A program made the translations under genes and the position numbers. From positions 6,944,001 through 7,008,000 of the forward strand of contig JAPFFF010000002.1 in assembly GCA_039105265.1 (NCBI GenBank): a stretch of DNA of 64,000 nt, given 5' to 3'. The DNA is from Tritrichomonas musculus. Lineage: Eukaryota > Parabasalia > Tritrichomonadida > Tritrichomonadidae. Below the pieces are notes generated by a model. The model made no database searches. It was not told where the DNA came from and was given only the letters and a program-made list of their open reading frames with translations. Every line of letters begins with the position of its first letter. Positions within the stretch are counted from its first letter, which is position 1. Shown here piece by piece: positions 26,519 to 37,900 of the stretch.

Positions 26519-29026
26519 TTATTCAGGTACTTTGATATCATATCCTTCTGCTGCTGATAGTCTCTCAATCTTTTGTTTAGACATTTGAATCTTATATTCA
26601 ATATATCCGCAACCCTTACCGTAAACTGTATCAATCCAGACGGCGATATTATTATTTGAAACCTCCTTTAACGTTTGAATATCTGTCGGGCTAGCAACAT
26701 TGATGTAAGCTATTGTTTCATTAACATCAGTACCTGCGGGTGCAACTTTCTGAATTAAGTAATTAATGTTTTCGATAATGGTCTTAAACTCAGGATTCCA
26801 GTTATTAATATCTCTAGACCATTTACCGGTTTCGAAGACGATTGTCTTTTTAGATTTGTTTATGAAATCTTGTATGAGAGTAATACATTTCTTGTTATAA
26901 TCAGATTTTTGTGTTTTCCTGTAATTCATCCATTCAACGTAATTCATCGGCTTCAAATTATGTTCTGTTTCAATTGCTTTCTTAACGGGATTATCAAAGT
27001 GATATACAAATAATGCATTTGATATAGTAAGATAATTAACAACTTTTGATAACGGATGTATTTCACTGAATATCTCCCAATAAACCTTCCATATCTTAGA
27101 AAAGAGACTACTCCAGAATGAATTTGGTGATGCTCTGGTGCTGACTCTTGGTTTTCCTAATCTCAAATCAGAATAGTATTGAATGTATGGAGCGAGTCGT
27201 GTTTTGCTTGAGTCTTGAAGAATATATTTACCTGTATTCCAATCGATTTTGTCTTTGCTTTTCTCAAACATTTCATCAAGCCAGACATTAAACGGTAATT
27301 TCTTTCGTTCTTCTGCTGTAGTAACCATTGTTTTCCAAACCTTCTTGTAAGGAGAAGCAAATACAAGCTTGTATCCGTTAATGATTTGTGGAACACCTCG
27401 TTTATCAACTAATATAATATCATCAACTTTATCACCGTTCAGGTCTGTTATTTCAATCTCTCCTGACGGGTCTTTAGCGTTGGTTGGAAGTAATCTGTAT
27501 TTTGGTTTTCCGTCCGGGTCAAGATGTGTGTGACAATAAACTTTTGCCTGGTCTCGTGTAGCGGCTGAAGGAATGTATTTAACTCTGTAATTTCCGTTAA
27601 TGATTATATCAAGGAAGTTTTGTTTGTAAAATGAGCTGTTTTGTGTGTGTGATTGAATATCTAAGTTCCCGAATTTACCGATATTGCTAAGAACTGTCGG
27701 AGCATCTCTGTTTTCACGTTTACCTGTTGTTTTGATTTCTTGTTTGTATTGTTGCAATAATCGTTGAATTTCTTCTTCAGATGTTGGTGACTCAAATTCT
27801 GCTCCTTTCTTAAAACGTGATTCATCGAAAGTATTAAGCTTACCGAACTTAACTTTTTTGGCAGGCTTCTTTACACGTTCATTGTACTGTTGAAACGTTT
27901 CATTAAGTTCTGTTTCATCATCCTCGTTAGCAATAAATGTTGTATCATCATCCATTTTATTACTCGAAAAATTATTATTATTATTGTTTGTTATTGGTTT
28001 GATTGATGGTGGTTTGATTGGTTGTATGACATCAGAGCCTTTGATAGGTTTTCTATTAATGATTGTGTCAAACACTCTGAAGAATGATGATAAGCCTGTA
28101 ATTGATTTTCGTTCATTGGTTATATCAATGTTTCTCTTCATCTTGTCTCTAATAGTTTCTAGTGTTTGATGTAATGCATCAACGTTTTCTTTCGCTTGTT
28201 CATCAAGTTTGTTTTGTGGTTTCTTTGCTGCTTCATAACATCTTGGAAGTACTTTGATCCATGGCTGGTTATAGCCTAATTGCTCAAGCAATTCTATATC
28301 ATCATCTACCTGATCGTAAGGAGACAGCAACAAGGATGATAGGTTATCTTCTTCTTCTTCTTCTAGTTCCGGGAAGTTGAATGATATTGACGGAAGGGAA
28401 TCTTCTTGCTCTAAAAAACTTGTATTCATTGATTCATCAGAATCACTCGGAGTTATGCGTTTTCTTCTCGGAGTTCTTCGTTTATTGCTGTCAGGTGTTG
28501 GTTCATGTATGCTTGTTCTCTTTCTTCTTCCTTTGGTGGTTTGTGGTGTTTGAATCTTTCGCGGAGGTTTGATGGGTGATGAACGAAAACCGTCAGAACT
28601 ATAATTTAAATCATCGTTGACAACAATATTAAAGTAATTGATAATTGTATCAAGACTTTTTTTATCTGTTGTGTACTCTCTTAAACTAAGGAATTGATTA
28701 CCTTTACTTTTAATTCCTGCATTGATTTTGTTCATCAATGAAACAAATCGTCGAAACTTAACTTTCATTTCACGAATCTTTCCGACACTTCTTCCTGTAT
28801 ATTCATTGTTTTGTATTTGATACAACAAATTAATTAAATCATTGGGGTGTTCTAGTTTGTATGTACTGAGAAACGTGTTCTTAAAATACTCTATCGGGTC
28901 CTCTAGTTCATAATCATCATCATCAGGTTTAGATACCTCACTGTCAAATACAGAATCATCATCAATATTACCACTTAAATCTAATTCAAAGCTATCAGAT
29001 GAATTATTTTTATCTTGTTTTGACAT
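26519..29026 (-). CDS. Large conserved 'DLNGD' Maverick protein (835 aa)
   Basis: The N-terminal 130 residues (SKQDKNNSSDSFELDLS, then a helical domain with QNNEYTGRSVGKIREMKVKF) are almost identical to D; the middle (about 150-440) is variable, acidic and basic in turn. The conserved C-terminal region starts near residue 475 (FLDIIINGNYRVKYIPSAATRD) and carries DLNGDKVDDIILVDKRG. Divergent from the fibre gene, 18 bp between starts. Confidence 0.75.
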   Translation of the reverse strand: MSKQDKNNSSDSFELDLSGNIDDDSVFDSEVSKPDDDDYELEDPIEYFKNTFLSTYKLEHPNDLINLLYQIQNNEYTGRSVGKIREMKVKFRRFVSLMNKINAGIKSKGNQFLSLREYTTDKKSLDTIINYFNIVVNDDLNYSSDGFRSSPIKPPRKIQTPQTTKGRRKRTSIHEPTPDSNKRRTPRRKRITPSDSDESMNTSFLEQEDSLPSISFNFPELEEEEEDNLSSLLLSPYDQVDDDIELLEQLGYNQPWIKVLPRCYEAAKKPQNKLDEQAKENVDALHQTLETIRDKMKRNIDITNERKSITGLSSFFRVFDTIINRKPIKGSDVIQPIKPPSIKPITNNNNNNFSSNKMDDDTTFIANEDDETELNETFQQYNERVKKPAKKVKFGKLNTFDESRFKKGAEFESPTSEEEIQRLLQQYKQEIKTTGKRENRDAPTVLSNIGKFGNLDIQSHTQNSSFYKQNFLDIIINGNYRVKYIPSAATRDQAKVYCHTHLDPDGKPKYRLLPTNAKDPSGEIEITDLNGDKVDDIILVDKRGVPQIINGYKLVFASPYKKVWKTMVTTAEERKKLPFNVWLDEMFEKSKDKIDWNTGKYILQDSSKTRLAPYIQYYSDLRLGKPRVSTRASPNSFWSSLFSKIWKVYWEIFSEIHPLSKVVNYLTISNALFVYHFDNPVKKAIETEHNLKPMNYVEWMNYRKTQKSDYNKKCITLIQDFINKSKKTIVFETGKWSRDINNWNPEFKTIIENINYLIQKVAPAGTDVNETIAYINVASPTDIQTLKEVSNNNIAVWIDTVYGKGCGYIEYKIQMSKQKIERLSAAEGYDIKVPE

Positions 29027-29044
29027 TGTTTAGTTTCTAATAAA
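29027..29044. promoter_or_regulatory. 18-bp divergent start region
   Basis: TGTTTAGTTTCTAATAAATTG separates (with one overlapping base context) the two divergent ATGs of the 835-aa and fibre genes; the same sequence occurs in D at 49362-49383. Too short for two separate promoters, so control elements must overlap coding sequence. Confidence 0.55.
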
Positions 29045-32000
29045 TTGATGTTTACGATCGAGCAGAGCGTTCACGTAACAAAAACAAATACTATTGACGG
29101 ATTAATTAACGAATACATCAAAAGATATGTCGATAATTATGTTATCAAAGGCGATTCATCGAACGGTCACGGAATCACAGAGGAACAATTGAATGAAGCT
29201 GTTAACGGATTGCGTGATTATGTTATCAACAATTACGCTTTATCAACTGATATACCTGATGACTTGATTAATGAAGAATCGTTGACGACAAAAATAAATG
29301 AAGCATTAAAAGGATATGCACTGAAGAGTGAAATTCCTGAACCTGTTGTTTTGACAGCGTATTATACAAGCGCACAAGCTGATGAGAAGTTTGTTGATGA
29401 AGATGAATTGGCTTATGAATTAGATAAGTATGTTTTATCAGACGACGTTGAAAATAAATTAGCTGAATTGAAAAATGACCTCGGAAACTGTTTAACGAAA
29501 GATAATTTATACAGTGATTCTAATAAAATTGATGGATTTAATAACTTGAGATTTGAAACTGAAAATGCGAGCTGTGTCAGACATAATCTTACGAAAGACT
29601 CTGAATTTCTTACGAAAGCTCGTGATTTAGGTATATATATCTATTTCGAAAAAACGAGTTTTTATACTGACGGATATTATGTGTTTTCGCGTGAATCTGA
29701 TGACGGTGATGGTGATGTTGAATACATATTATCTGGTACTGCAAAGAATGAAAACTACAAAGGAATTTGTATCTATTACGCAACCAGTTCAGACAATTAT
29801 GATGGCTTTATATGTAATAACAACGGCTGGGCACCTCCAACTACTATTACAGAGTTCTATGTAATGGATAACTCATCAATCCCGACCATAGATTATACAA
29901 ATAAAAAATATGTCAGCAAAGATGACCTAAGCACTCAATTAAATGTATATGCATTGAAGAGTGAAATACCAGAAGTACTCAAAAATAGTGAGTTGCAATT
30001 GAACATAAAAGAACTATTACCCGACGAAATGTTTCAGAAATTGATGGCTGAAGATGATAAACCATTATCAGCTAAAGCATCAATGTGTTTAACAAGTATG
30101 GCGGCTAATGAAGGTCTTCAATCGGCTTTGGATGATTGTGCCGAACGATATGTTCCAAAAGATGATTTGAAGAATTACATCACGAGAGATAATTTGAATG
30201 TATCAACTGAATACACAATTGAAATCAAGACATATATGTTTCCTAATATAGGTCCGGTACCAGAAGAATATGAAGAAAACGGAATGGATACATCTCACGT
30301 TTTACCGTTCAAAGAAGGAACACATTTGGTTGGTTATAAAGTAGACAATAGTGGTAATATATTCCATTTTGATATCAGATTCAAGACAAATGAATTATAT
30401 GCTGATGATGAATATAACGTTAAACAACATGAAGCTGAAGGATTTGAAAGTGAAGGTGAGTATTTTGAATTAGTGTGGGATGAAGTTAGTGGAGCAGTTT
30501 ATGATAAATATCAATACCTTCCGATAACAATAACATTAGCAGAAACAAATGATGAATTAGCATTGAAGAGTGAAATTCCTGAACCTGTTGATTTGACACC
30601 GTATTATACTAGCGCACAAGCTGATGAGAAGTTTGTTGATGAGGATGAATTGGCTTATGAATTAGATAAGTATGAAACGAAAACAGTCGCTGAAGGTAAA
30701 TATGCTTTGAAAAGTGAGATTCCAGAGATTATTGATAAAACAATTACTTTCAATCAAGAATTAGAATTATATTATGATGAAGGTAATAGTATTAATACTC
30801 TTTCGGCTCTTTATACTAATGCAAGCCAATATTTAGAAAAATGGGAACAATACGGAATGTTATTTGATGGATATGATAAAACTGATGAAAATATTAAATA
30901 TAAAGGAATATTCACTATATCAAGTATTAATAATAATGATTATGTTTTAAATAATGGTGTTCAAAATATAGCATTAACATTAGAAATGAGTTCAAGTTGC
31001 GGAGTTGTTTATGATTTTGATAACCAACACAGAATCAATGTAATAAGTTGTTATATTGCAAATGAAGATTATGATGAAACAAACAAAAACTGTGTTGTTA
31101 ATCTTGCATTTCTCGAAGATAAATATGCATTGAAGAGTGATATTAAAGATGTTGACCTGACAGCTTATTTTACTAGTGCACAAGCTGATGAGAAGTTTGT
31201 TGATGAGGATGAATTGGCTTATGAATTAGATAAGTATGCATTGAAAACAGAGATTCCAACAATTCCAACAGATTTGGTTAATGAATCTGCGTTGAGTACC
31301 GCGTTATATGGCACTGAATTGAATATTGAATATCCAGCAAAATTATCTGAGGGTGCATATATTACCCCTAAGCTACCAAATGCTGGAGTTCATTTGGTAT
31401 TTGATGTTAATTGGGGTGATAATCAAGATGATGATATAATGCATATTGATGTAGTATTTAAACCAAATGGTTCTACTAACACTTTTGATTGCATGGACGG
31501 GTATGATAGCAATGGCAAACGCATTGATAGAATAATATGGCGTCATGATGATGGCCAAATTGTATATGTATCATATATTGCAGCACATAGAAATAATAAT
31601 CCAATAGCATATAATTTCATTAGAGCACAAATCGAATCACCATTTATCAAAGACTCGAATGTTGTTGATGAAAGTCCAGAACGATTCACAATTCAATGTG
31701 CGCAGAATGATAGTGGTTGTGCAATCCCAGATGAATATATCAGAAGGGTATTAACAACCAAAAATATTATCGTGAAGTTCAAACGAAATGCCGAAGATGC
31801 GACATATGAAGAAGCTGAATACGAATATTCTGGACGAAAGGGTGCAAATCTCATATACAAATCAACCAGCGGAGAGTCAAGTGAATTGATAGATATTCGT
31901 GTAGGTACACGTGTCGTCTCATTGAGAGCCGCGGACGATACACTAACCAATATATATGATGCGTCTATCACATTAATCAGCAACCAACCTGTGAGCGATG

Positions 32001-32836
32001 ATATGATTACTTCGGTGAAATATGTTGATGAGAAGTATGCACTGAAGAGTGAATGTGATAATAAATATGTTCCAAAAGAAGGTGATTCAACTATTAATGG
32101 AGCGTTGACAGCTAATTGTACAACTTCAAGTAATACTTTATCTGTTTTCTCATCATATGATAATAAATGTGTTATTAGGTTTGGTGTATTAAATAGTGAT
32201 AATTATGGATTATTACGATATAGTAGAACTGATAATAGTGATAAATTTGTTACATTAGCAATAGGTGGTTATAATTATATAATTTGTAAACATTTAAATA
32301 ATGATCTTAATAATGTTGATAGAAATATTACTTTAATTTATAAAACAATTATTGAAAAAGATTTAGTTGTAAAAGGTACAATTACATCAAACGGTTCAAA
32401 TACAATCACACATTACTCACCGATTGAATCATCAATGAACTCTGTTAATGATTTCGTTATAGGTTCTCCGGTGTATATGACAGGTAAGGTTTACAAACAT
32501 GTTGGTGATGAATGGAAACCATCAACAGCTGATGATACAACTGATTGTATTTGTAGTGTCAAGACTTCAGGAACATGGAAAGAATATGTCGGCATATGTG
32601 TGAGAATTGATGAACAAAATAAATGTATCACATTCGCAAGTCATGGTGATTATTTGGTTCGCGTTAATGATTCATCATGTTATTCAATCGGGGATGAAGT
32701 GTTTATAGATAATGAAGACAATAAACTGAAAGTTCTTAGTGGTGAAACTGCGATAACATCAAAAATAAAACGAATGACTGTCGGAATCATTACAAGCATC
32801 ATTGATGAAAGAACATTAGCTGTATTCAAAGAGTAA
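29045..32836 (+). CDS. Fibre-like attachment protein (1263 aa)
   Basis: N-terminal anchor MMFTIEQSVHVTKTNTIDGL; then repeating tail-fibre units (YALKSEIP; YYTSAQADEKFVDEDELAY at about residues 100, 518 and 705, near identical in DNA) alternating with unique beta-rich domains; the C-terminal 135 residues from ITSNGSNTITHYSP are almost identical to D. A block NSELQLNIKELLPDEMFQKL near residue 315 is shared with B and D. The layout is that of a trimeric receptor-binding fibre with exchangeable domains. Much of the middle has no counterpart in D. Confidence 0.8.
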   Translation: MMFTIEQSVHVTKTNTIDGLINEYIKRYVDNYVIKGDSSNGHGITEEQLNEAVNGLRDYVINNYALSTDIPDDLINEESLTTKINEALKGYALKSEIPEPVVLTAYYTSAQADEKFVDEDELAYELDKYVLSDDVENKLAELKNDLGNCLTKDNLYSDSNKIDGFNNLRFETENASCVRHNLTKDSEFLTKARDLGIYIYFEKTSFYTDGYYVFSRESDDGDGDVEYILSGTAKNENYKGICIYYATSSDNYDGFICNNNGWAPPTTITEFYVMDNSSIPTIDYTNKKYVSKDDLSTQLNVYALKSEIPEVLKNSELQLNIKELLPDEMFQKLMAEDDKPLSAKASMCLTSMAANEGLQSALDDCAERYVPKDDLKNYITRDNLNVSTEYTIEIKTYMFPNIGPVPEEYEENGMDTSHVLPFKEGTHLVGYKVDNSGNIFHFDIRFKTNELYADDEYNVKQHEAEGFESEGEYFELVWDEVSGAVYDKYQYLPITITLAETNDELALKSEIPEPVDLTPYYTSAQADEKFVDEDELAYELDKYETKTVAEGKYALKSEIPEIIDKTITFNQELELYYDEGNSINTLSALYTNASQYLEKWEQYGMLFDGYDKTDENIKYKGIFTISSINNNDYVLNNGVQNIALTLEMSSSCGVVYDFDNQHRINVISCYIANEDYDETNKNCVVNLAFLEDKYALKSDIKDVDLTAYFTSAQADEKFVDEDELAYELDKYALKTEIPTIPTDLVNESALSTALYGTELNIEYPAKLSEGAYITPKLPNAGVHLVFDVNWGDNQDDDIMHIDVVFKPNGSTNTFDCMDGYDSNGKRIDRIIWRHDDGQIVYVSYIAAHRNNNPIAYNFIRAQIESPFIKDSNVVDESPERFTIQCAQNDSGCAIPDEYIRRVLTTKNIIVKFKRNAEDATYEEAEYEYSGRKGANLIYKSTSGESSELIDIRVGTRVVSLRAADDTLTNIYDASITLISNQPVSDDMITSVKYVDEKYALKSECDNKYVPKEGDSTINGALTANCTTSSNTLSVFSSYDNKCVIRFGVLNSDNYGLLRYSRTDNSDKFVTLAIGGYNYIICKHLNNDLNNVDRNITLIYKTIIEKDLVVKGTITSNGSNTITHYSPIESSMNSVNDFVIGSPVYMTGKVYKHVGDEWKPSTADDTTDCICSVKTSGTWKEYVGICVRIDEQNKCITFASHGDYLVRVNDSSCYSIGDEVFIDNEDNKLKVLSGETAITSKIKRMTVGIITSIIDERTLAVFKE

Positions 32837-33062
32837 ATCAATTGATTTTCATTCATGAACAGCATTTAGGGGCTTCATTTTTGATTTCAATTGAAGGTTA
32901 AAAATATCTCTTTTGATATCCCTTTTTATTTTTGTGATTCTTTGACTGTTTCCGTTCACGGGCGGCATTTAGGGGCTTCATTTTCGTTTTCGATTGAAGG
33001 TTAAAAATATCTCTTTTTATATCCCTTTTTATTTTTCATTTTGATTTTTTATTTTTTATAAA
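32837..33062. repeat. Intergenic repeat array upstream of cargo gene
   Basis: Two copies of a unit with AATTGAAGGTTAAAAATATCTC and ATATCCCTTTTTATTTTT, separated by the block GTGATTCTTTGACTGTTTCC...GGCGGCATTT also found at about 23906-23952. A related inverted copy follows the cargo gene (34131-34170). The last TTTATTTTT-type motif ends near the ATG at 33063. Confidence 0.65.
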
Positions 33063-34127
33063 ATGACCGTCAGTCAAACAAATCAAAACAATGAAAGCTC
33101 TTCAGTTGTTGAGACCTCATCAGTCAAATCATTTAATCCAAATCAACTAATGATTGAACAAGCAAACAGACTTCTTAATTTGTTCCTCAGTGATAAACAA
33201 ATCAGAAATAATATTTTGTCAAAATCGGCAAAAGAAGACATTGAACGACTGTTTGATTTGATTGAAGGTAATCGTTCAAAGTATGTGTTAAAGATTCCAC
33301 GATACAGTGATTTAATGGATAATGTATTTAACGCATTCAAAGCCATACCGGCCATTAATGACCTTCATTCATCAAAACCAGTGATTCCGGTCTTTGAAGA
33401 AATAAAGAAAGAACGTACAGATACTGTTGAGATAAAGAAATTCATCAGAAAATGCAACTTTGAATTCATGGGTTATCATTGCAATCATTCAACAATAGAT
33501 GAAAAGTGCGATAAGATATATAAAAACATTACTGACGTATATAAAAGCGCTGAGTACGGAGTTTACAAAAGATTTGTATCAAAATGTGTATCAATCATGA
33601 GATGTATATGCATTAACGATGATGCTGAGAGTTATGTTCCGAATGAAGAAGACAAGGAAATGATGAGATGCGGATGTTATACGCCGCCAGACACATATGA
33701 GGTTTGGATGCTACGAATTGACCCGTCATTGATTCAAGACGTCATTGATAACATTATTCAATTGAACGGAAAGATAGCTGAATGTAATTCAAAATCAGTC
33801 AAAACATGTTCAAAATGTGAAGCCATTAAACGAAAGTATGAATATTGTGTTCGCGAGCTACAAGATATGAGAGATGATTTGAAAGAACAAACAAAAGCTG
33901 ATGAAGAATACAAAGAACAACCAGCTGAGAACAAATATAATATTGATTCATTTATGACAAAGAACTACCCGACCATGGAACGATTCACACTATCTGACGT
34001 CCAAAAGAAGTATAAAACATCATTCGGATTGTTTGTGAAGCAAGATGAACTGGCATCAATGATTGAAAAAACAGGTAGATTCAATATAACGTCGTCAAAG
34101 AACGTCAAATATGTTAACAGAAAGTGA
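33063..34127 (+). CDS. Cargo gene of element C (354 aa), unknown
   Basis: Not recognised. Helical N-terminal domain (residues about 25-115), a Cys/His-rich middle (CNFEFMGYHCNHSTIDEKCD, CVSIMRCICIN, MRCGCYTPPDTYEVWML), a coiled-coil with CSKCEAIKRKYEYC, and a C-terminal segment (FTLSDVQKKYKTSFGLFVKQ onward, about 310-354) with the look of a winged helix. The middle could bind metal; a DNA-binding regulator is one possibility. Absent from A, B and D as seen here; it sits in a 1.46-kb insertion flanked by TAAATCAA. Confidence 0.65.
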   Translation: MTVSQTNQNNESSSVVETSSVKSFNPNQLMIEQANRLLNLFLSDKQIRNNILSKSAKEDIERLFDLIEGNRSKYVLKIPRYSDLMDNVFNAFKAIPAINDLHSSKPVIPVFEEIKKERTDTVEIKKFIRKCNFEFMGYHCNHSTIDEKCDKIYKNITDVYKSAEYGVYKRFVSKCVSIMRCICINDDAESYVPNEEDKEMMRCGCYTPPDTYEVWMLRIDPSLIQDVIDNIIQLNGKIAECNSKSVKTCSKCEAIKRKYEYCVRELQDMRDDLKEQTKADEEYKEQPAENKYNIDSFMTKNYPTMERFTLSDVQKKYKTSFGLFVKQDELASMIEKTGRFNITSSKNVKYVNRK

Positions 34128-34296
34128 AAATGAAAAGGGATATAAAAAGAGATATTTTTAACCTTCAATCAAAATCGAAATAATGACCTATAGTTTAGGT
34201 ATCAGTCATCAAAATCATTCAATGATTATTATTATTTTTAGTGTTTCAATCGAATGAAACCAATGATAACAAAAATAAAACATATTTATGCATCAT
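34128..34296. repeat. Inverted intergenic repeat unit after the cargo gene
   Basis: GGGATATAAAAAGAGATATTTTTAACCTTCAATC (34139-34170 region) is the reverse of the units upstream of the cargo gene. The following TAGTTTAGGTATCAGTCATCAAAATCATT recurs at about 40109-40140. Confidence 0.6.
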
Positions 34297-34944
34297 TTAA
34301 ATCAAATCATGTTGATGTTTAAATCGATTGATATATACACCGACTGTTTTATTTTCAACATCACGAAGTGAAACAAAAGCATTACCTGATTTTGATATAT
34401 TATGGTGTAGTACTTTATAAATATTATCAGTAATCTTTGCATAAAACTTGTCTTCATTATTTGATTCATCAAAGTAATAATAATACTTGTTTTCTTCAAA
34501 CTCTCTTCTTTCTGTCTTTGTTTCATAGAAATCAATAATCATTGCATCATCAGGTATATCATCAACAAACTCATATTTTATACTTAGATGTGATGATTTA
34601 TTTTGTTGATTTTCTGTCGGTGAAACCCATCGAAGATTAGATAAATGATAATCACTCCTATCATGATTGATATGATCGACTTGAGTTTTATGTTCAGGGT
34701 CATCATTAGTTATGAATTGCTTTGCTACAAGAATATGTTTATAATATTTTTTGTTATTTAGGCTTACACACGGATAAACATTTTGTCTGTATTCACCTTC
34801 AGCTATTATTTTTCCTGTTTTCTTATTCTTGATGTTATAAGGGAAAGTTGTTTGAATCTCATAATCACTTTCAAAACCTTTCAAAGGTTCAAATTCGGCT
34901 TCATTTTCAGTTTCAATTTGTGCTTGTTCAGTTGGTTGACTCAT
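34297..34944 (-). CDS. HNH homing-endonuclease-like protein (215 aa)
   Basis: NUMOD4-like N-terminal block FESDYEIQTTFPYNIKNKKTG followed by an HNH core VDHINHDRSDYHLSNLRWVS (residues about 88-107) and ENQQNKS: the arrangement of free-standing HNH homing endonucleases of phages and large viruses. The C-terminal half contains further YEFVDDIPDDA and NIYKVLHHN modules. The upstream motif (TTTATTTTTG on the coding strand) precedes the ATG. It lies next to the 3' end of PolB, as in D. Confidence 0.82.
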   Translation of the reverse strand: MSQPTEQAQIETENEAEFEPLKGFESDYEIQTTFPYNIKNKKTGKIIAEGEYRQNVYPCVSLNNKKYYKHILVAKQFITNDDPEHKTQVDHINHDRSDYHLSNLRWVSPTENQQNKSSHLSIKYEFVDDIPDDAMIIDFYETKTERREFEENKYYYYFDESNNEDKFYAKITDNIYKVLHHNISKSGNAFVSLRDVENKTVGVYINRFKHQHDLI

Positions 34945-34998
34945 TTATAACAAAAATAAAAAAATGATTTTTTAAAATAAAATCATCAAATTAATTGT

Positions 34999-37900
34999 TT
35001 AATGGTTTTCAATGAAATAGCTTGATGCATTCATTCCGTAAATGTAGGGACAACAACACTGATTCGATAACACTAACATTTTTGTATGAGCTGCTGTTAA
35101 AGCATTTTTGATAACAGTTATTTTACTCATCAGTTGTGAATTCATTTGAAGGTTTATATTCTTTCCTTTCATTATTGTTTGTCTGTCAATGATATCTTTA
35201 TAATCACTTGATTTGATGTTGTTCTTCTTCAATGAAACACCTTTGAGCTTTAATGAAATTGTTTTGTCATCACTCCATATCGTATAACATTTAGAGCATA
35301 AAGCAACCTGATTTGCTCCGAACTTTTCTACACAACAACCGAGAATCTTTTTCTCATCATATACATCACCGACTGCAGGATTTGGCATAAATGAATAAAT
35401 GTGTTTGTCATAAAATGTTTTGTCTTTGATGACGTAATCAAACAGCTGATTAATCGGTTTATTCATATCACCAGCGATTGACATGTAAAGGCTGTCTGTA
35501 TCGACCGAGTTAAAATGAATCTTATTCATGTCAATGCATTTGTAAAGAAAGTCATAAAGGAAAGTCAAATACCAGTATTTCGCATTATCCAAGGTCCAAA
35601 ATGATTCCTGAAGACATGTATTACATTTGAATGAATGAGGTTGTGATTGTATCAAATAACAATCATTTGACAATTTACAACCATTGCGATAAGTATCGGA
35701 TGCTATCAATTGAAAGGCTTTATTTTTATCAACAATTCTGACTTTATTAAAGTTCTCTGAATTCATACCGTCATATCCGTATGAACCGTTCATGCTAATC
35801 TTATAGAACTTTTCATTTCCGTGTGCCTTTCCTGACAATATATCTTGACGCTTCTTCATAAACTCACAAACAAATTAATTGAATCCGTCATGAGCTTCAT
35901 ATAAACTTAAGCTCTTAATGTCATCAACAATAAGTCCGTGATCAATTAAAAACCATAAATAATAATTCGAGAACGTCATAAAAGTTCCGCATGTATCAAG
36001 CAACATTGTCAGCTTTCTTGTTTCTTTATCGACTGAATTCAGTTTATTGTCTTTCATGTATTTGTACATATAACTTCCTATCGTTTGTTCATCATTCATT
36101 ATATTGATATTTCTAAACACAGGGGGAAAGTTAATCAAATCATTGATTTTATTCTTCGGGCATCTCAATCTGACTTCAGCTTTGAATATAAACTCAGGGT
36201 TAGCATTAAAACGCTTCTTTGATTGAATGATATTCATTGCAGCATTTAGAACCTTTTCATTCTTGTTTCCATCTTCATCATAAACATCAAATCGTTTTAT
36301 AAATGAACCAGGCATGTACATGATTCCTCCGTGATAAGGATTAAATGAATGTTTTACTGAACTGAATGATGAAGGATACAATGAATTGAAATCAATTCCA
36401 GCAACGTGTGAGACTATGTTTGAAGTGTCATAGCTGATGATTCTGTCATTAACGGCATCATATTTGAGTTTATTGATTAATGTTTGACCTCTGATGTTCA
36501 CTCGATGAAGTACATTCGATAATCCTCCCGTTATGTTCTCTCTCAAGTTGTAGTATTCTTTTTCATCAGTTATGAGTGTCGGAAGGTGATGGAGCTTGCA
36601 GAATTTCTTCAATTGTATTTTGGTTCTTGTTATCTTGTCATCATCACGTTGTCTCAAACGATTACATTCAGCACAAACAAGTAAACAGTTATCAATCTGA
36701 TGTCCTTTGTTGTTATCTATTCGATCAAGTGTTGGTTTGTTGGTATGAGTGAAGTGTTCACCACACAAATGACATTTACCTGTTTCATTTGATTCATATA
36801 ATTTCATGAAAGCTTCAAAATCCTTTTCACTAACACATTTTGATATATCACGTTGATTTTCTTTCGTCTGGGTCGATGAATCTCCTTTTTGCGAGCAAAA
36901 ATTATGTTTCATGTCTTGCTTTCGATAATTATCACATTTATTTAACCACCATTTCATTGACGGCTTAAATGTATTCATCTTGTTTATGGTTTCATAGTCA
37001 TTCTTCGGGTTGAAATCTTTATAAGCAAGAGCATATTTGATGCATGAAGCGTTCTTCGATAATGAAAGATTACTTATCAAATCAACTTTGTATTCAGCAT
37101 TCATTTGAATAAGGTTGTCAATCGGTTTAATCATCATTTCAACATCATTGTCGTTGTATGACAACAAGTAATCCCAACGTGTTGCAAACCTCTTTGAATC
37201 TATCAAATACTCTTCATAATCAGCTTTCGTTAATGGATTCTTTTGATTGAGATAACTGTAGAAGTCTTCATATTTGAACGGTTCACTCTTTGATAACACT
37301 TCATTATAATTATCACTGTTGATTGCTTCATAAGGAAATACACCTTTCGAACTGTTAGATATACCGCCAAAATCGATTCCAAACTGTTTGAGTGTTCCTC
37401 CGGCAACAAATGCTTGTGCATCAATGAATCGTAAGAGAACGGGATACTTTGATGATTTCAATATGAATTGTTTCAATGATGTAGCAGTTCCAATCATTCC
37501 GCTATCGATAGACCAATGATTTTTGATCAGTTGCTCTTTAAATAAGTTTGAATCAAATCGTGATGAATTAAAACCGAACACTGTTATTGTTTTCAATGAT
37601 GTATCTATTTTATTGAGTTCTTCTTCCGATTTATCTTTAATAAAGCTCTTCAAATGATTCAATTTATCAACATACACATCACAGCCAACAACAAATAACC
37701 AGTCAATCCATTTGGCAATGAATTCATTTGTTCGTATGTCAAAGTTCTTTGTTATCAAACCTTTATCAAGTTTCACACATGATGAAACACTCAAAGGAAT
37801 CAATCGAGAATTGATAACTGATTTATCACTGACTTTCTTTTCAATCTTTTGTTCCATTGTTTCAAAATCATAAGTGATATAATGCTTTGTTGGCTTCCAT

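Larger units (their letters stand above)
32834..34305. mobile_element. Putative 1.46-kb insertion carrying the 354-aa gene
   Basis: In D the fibre stop and the HNH stop are 2 bp apart (52551/52553). In C the same junction is split by this segment, bounded by 8-bp direct repeats TAAATCAA (32834-32841 and 34298-34305). Inside, the gene is flanked by inverted GGTTAAAAATATCTC/GAGATATTTTTAACC units. No transposase of its own; it could be a non-autonomous insertion or a recombined cargo cassette. Confidence 0.5.

Noticed and set aside
29330-31260. Regularly spaced near-identical DNA units, CRISPR-like at first sight
   Set aside because: They are in-frame fibre repeats of unequal spacing, with coding sequence between them.
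29045-32836. Bacteriophage origin because of tail-fibre modules
   Set aside because: Fibre modules are shared by phages and eukaryotic large viruses; neighbours are all Maverick genes and the TAAA ends and TIRs fit a trichomonad.
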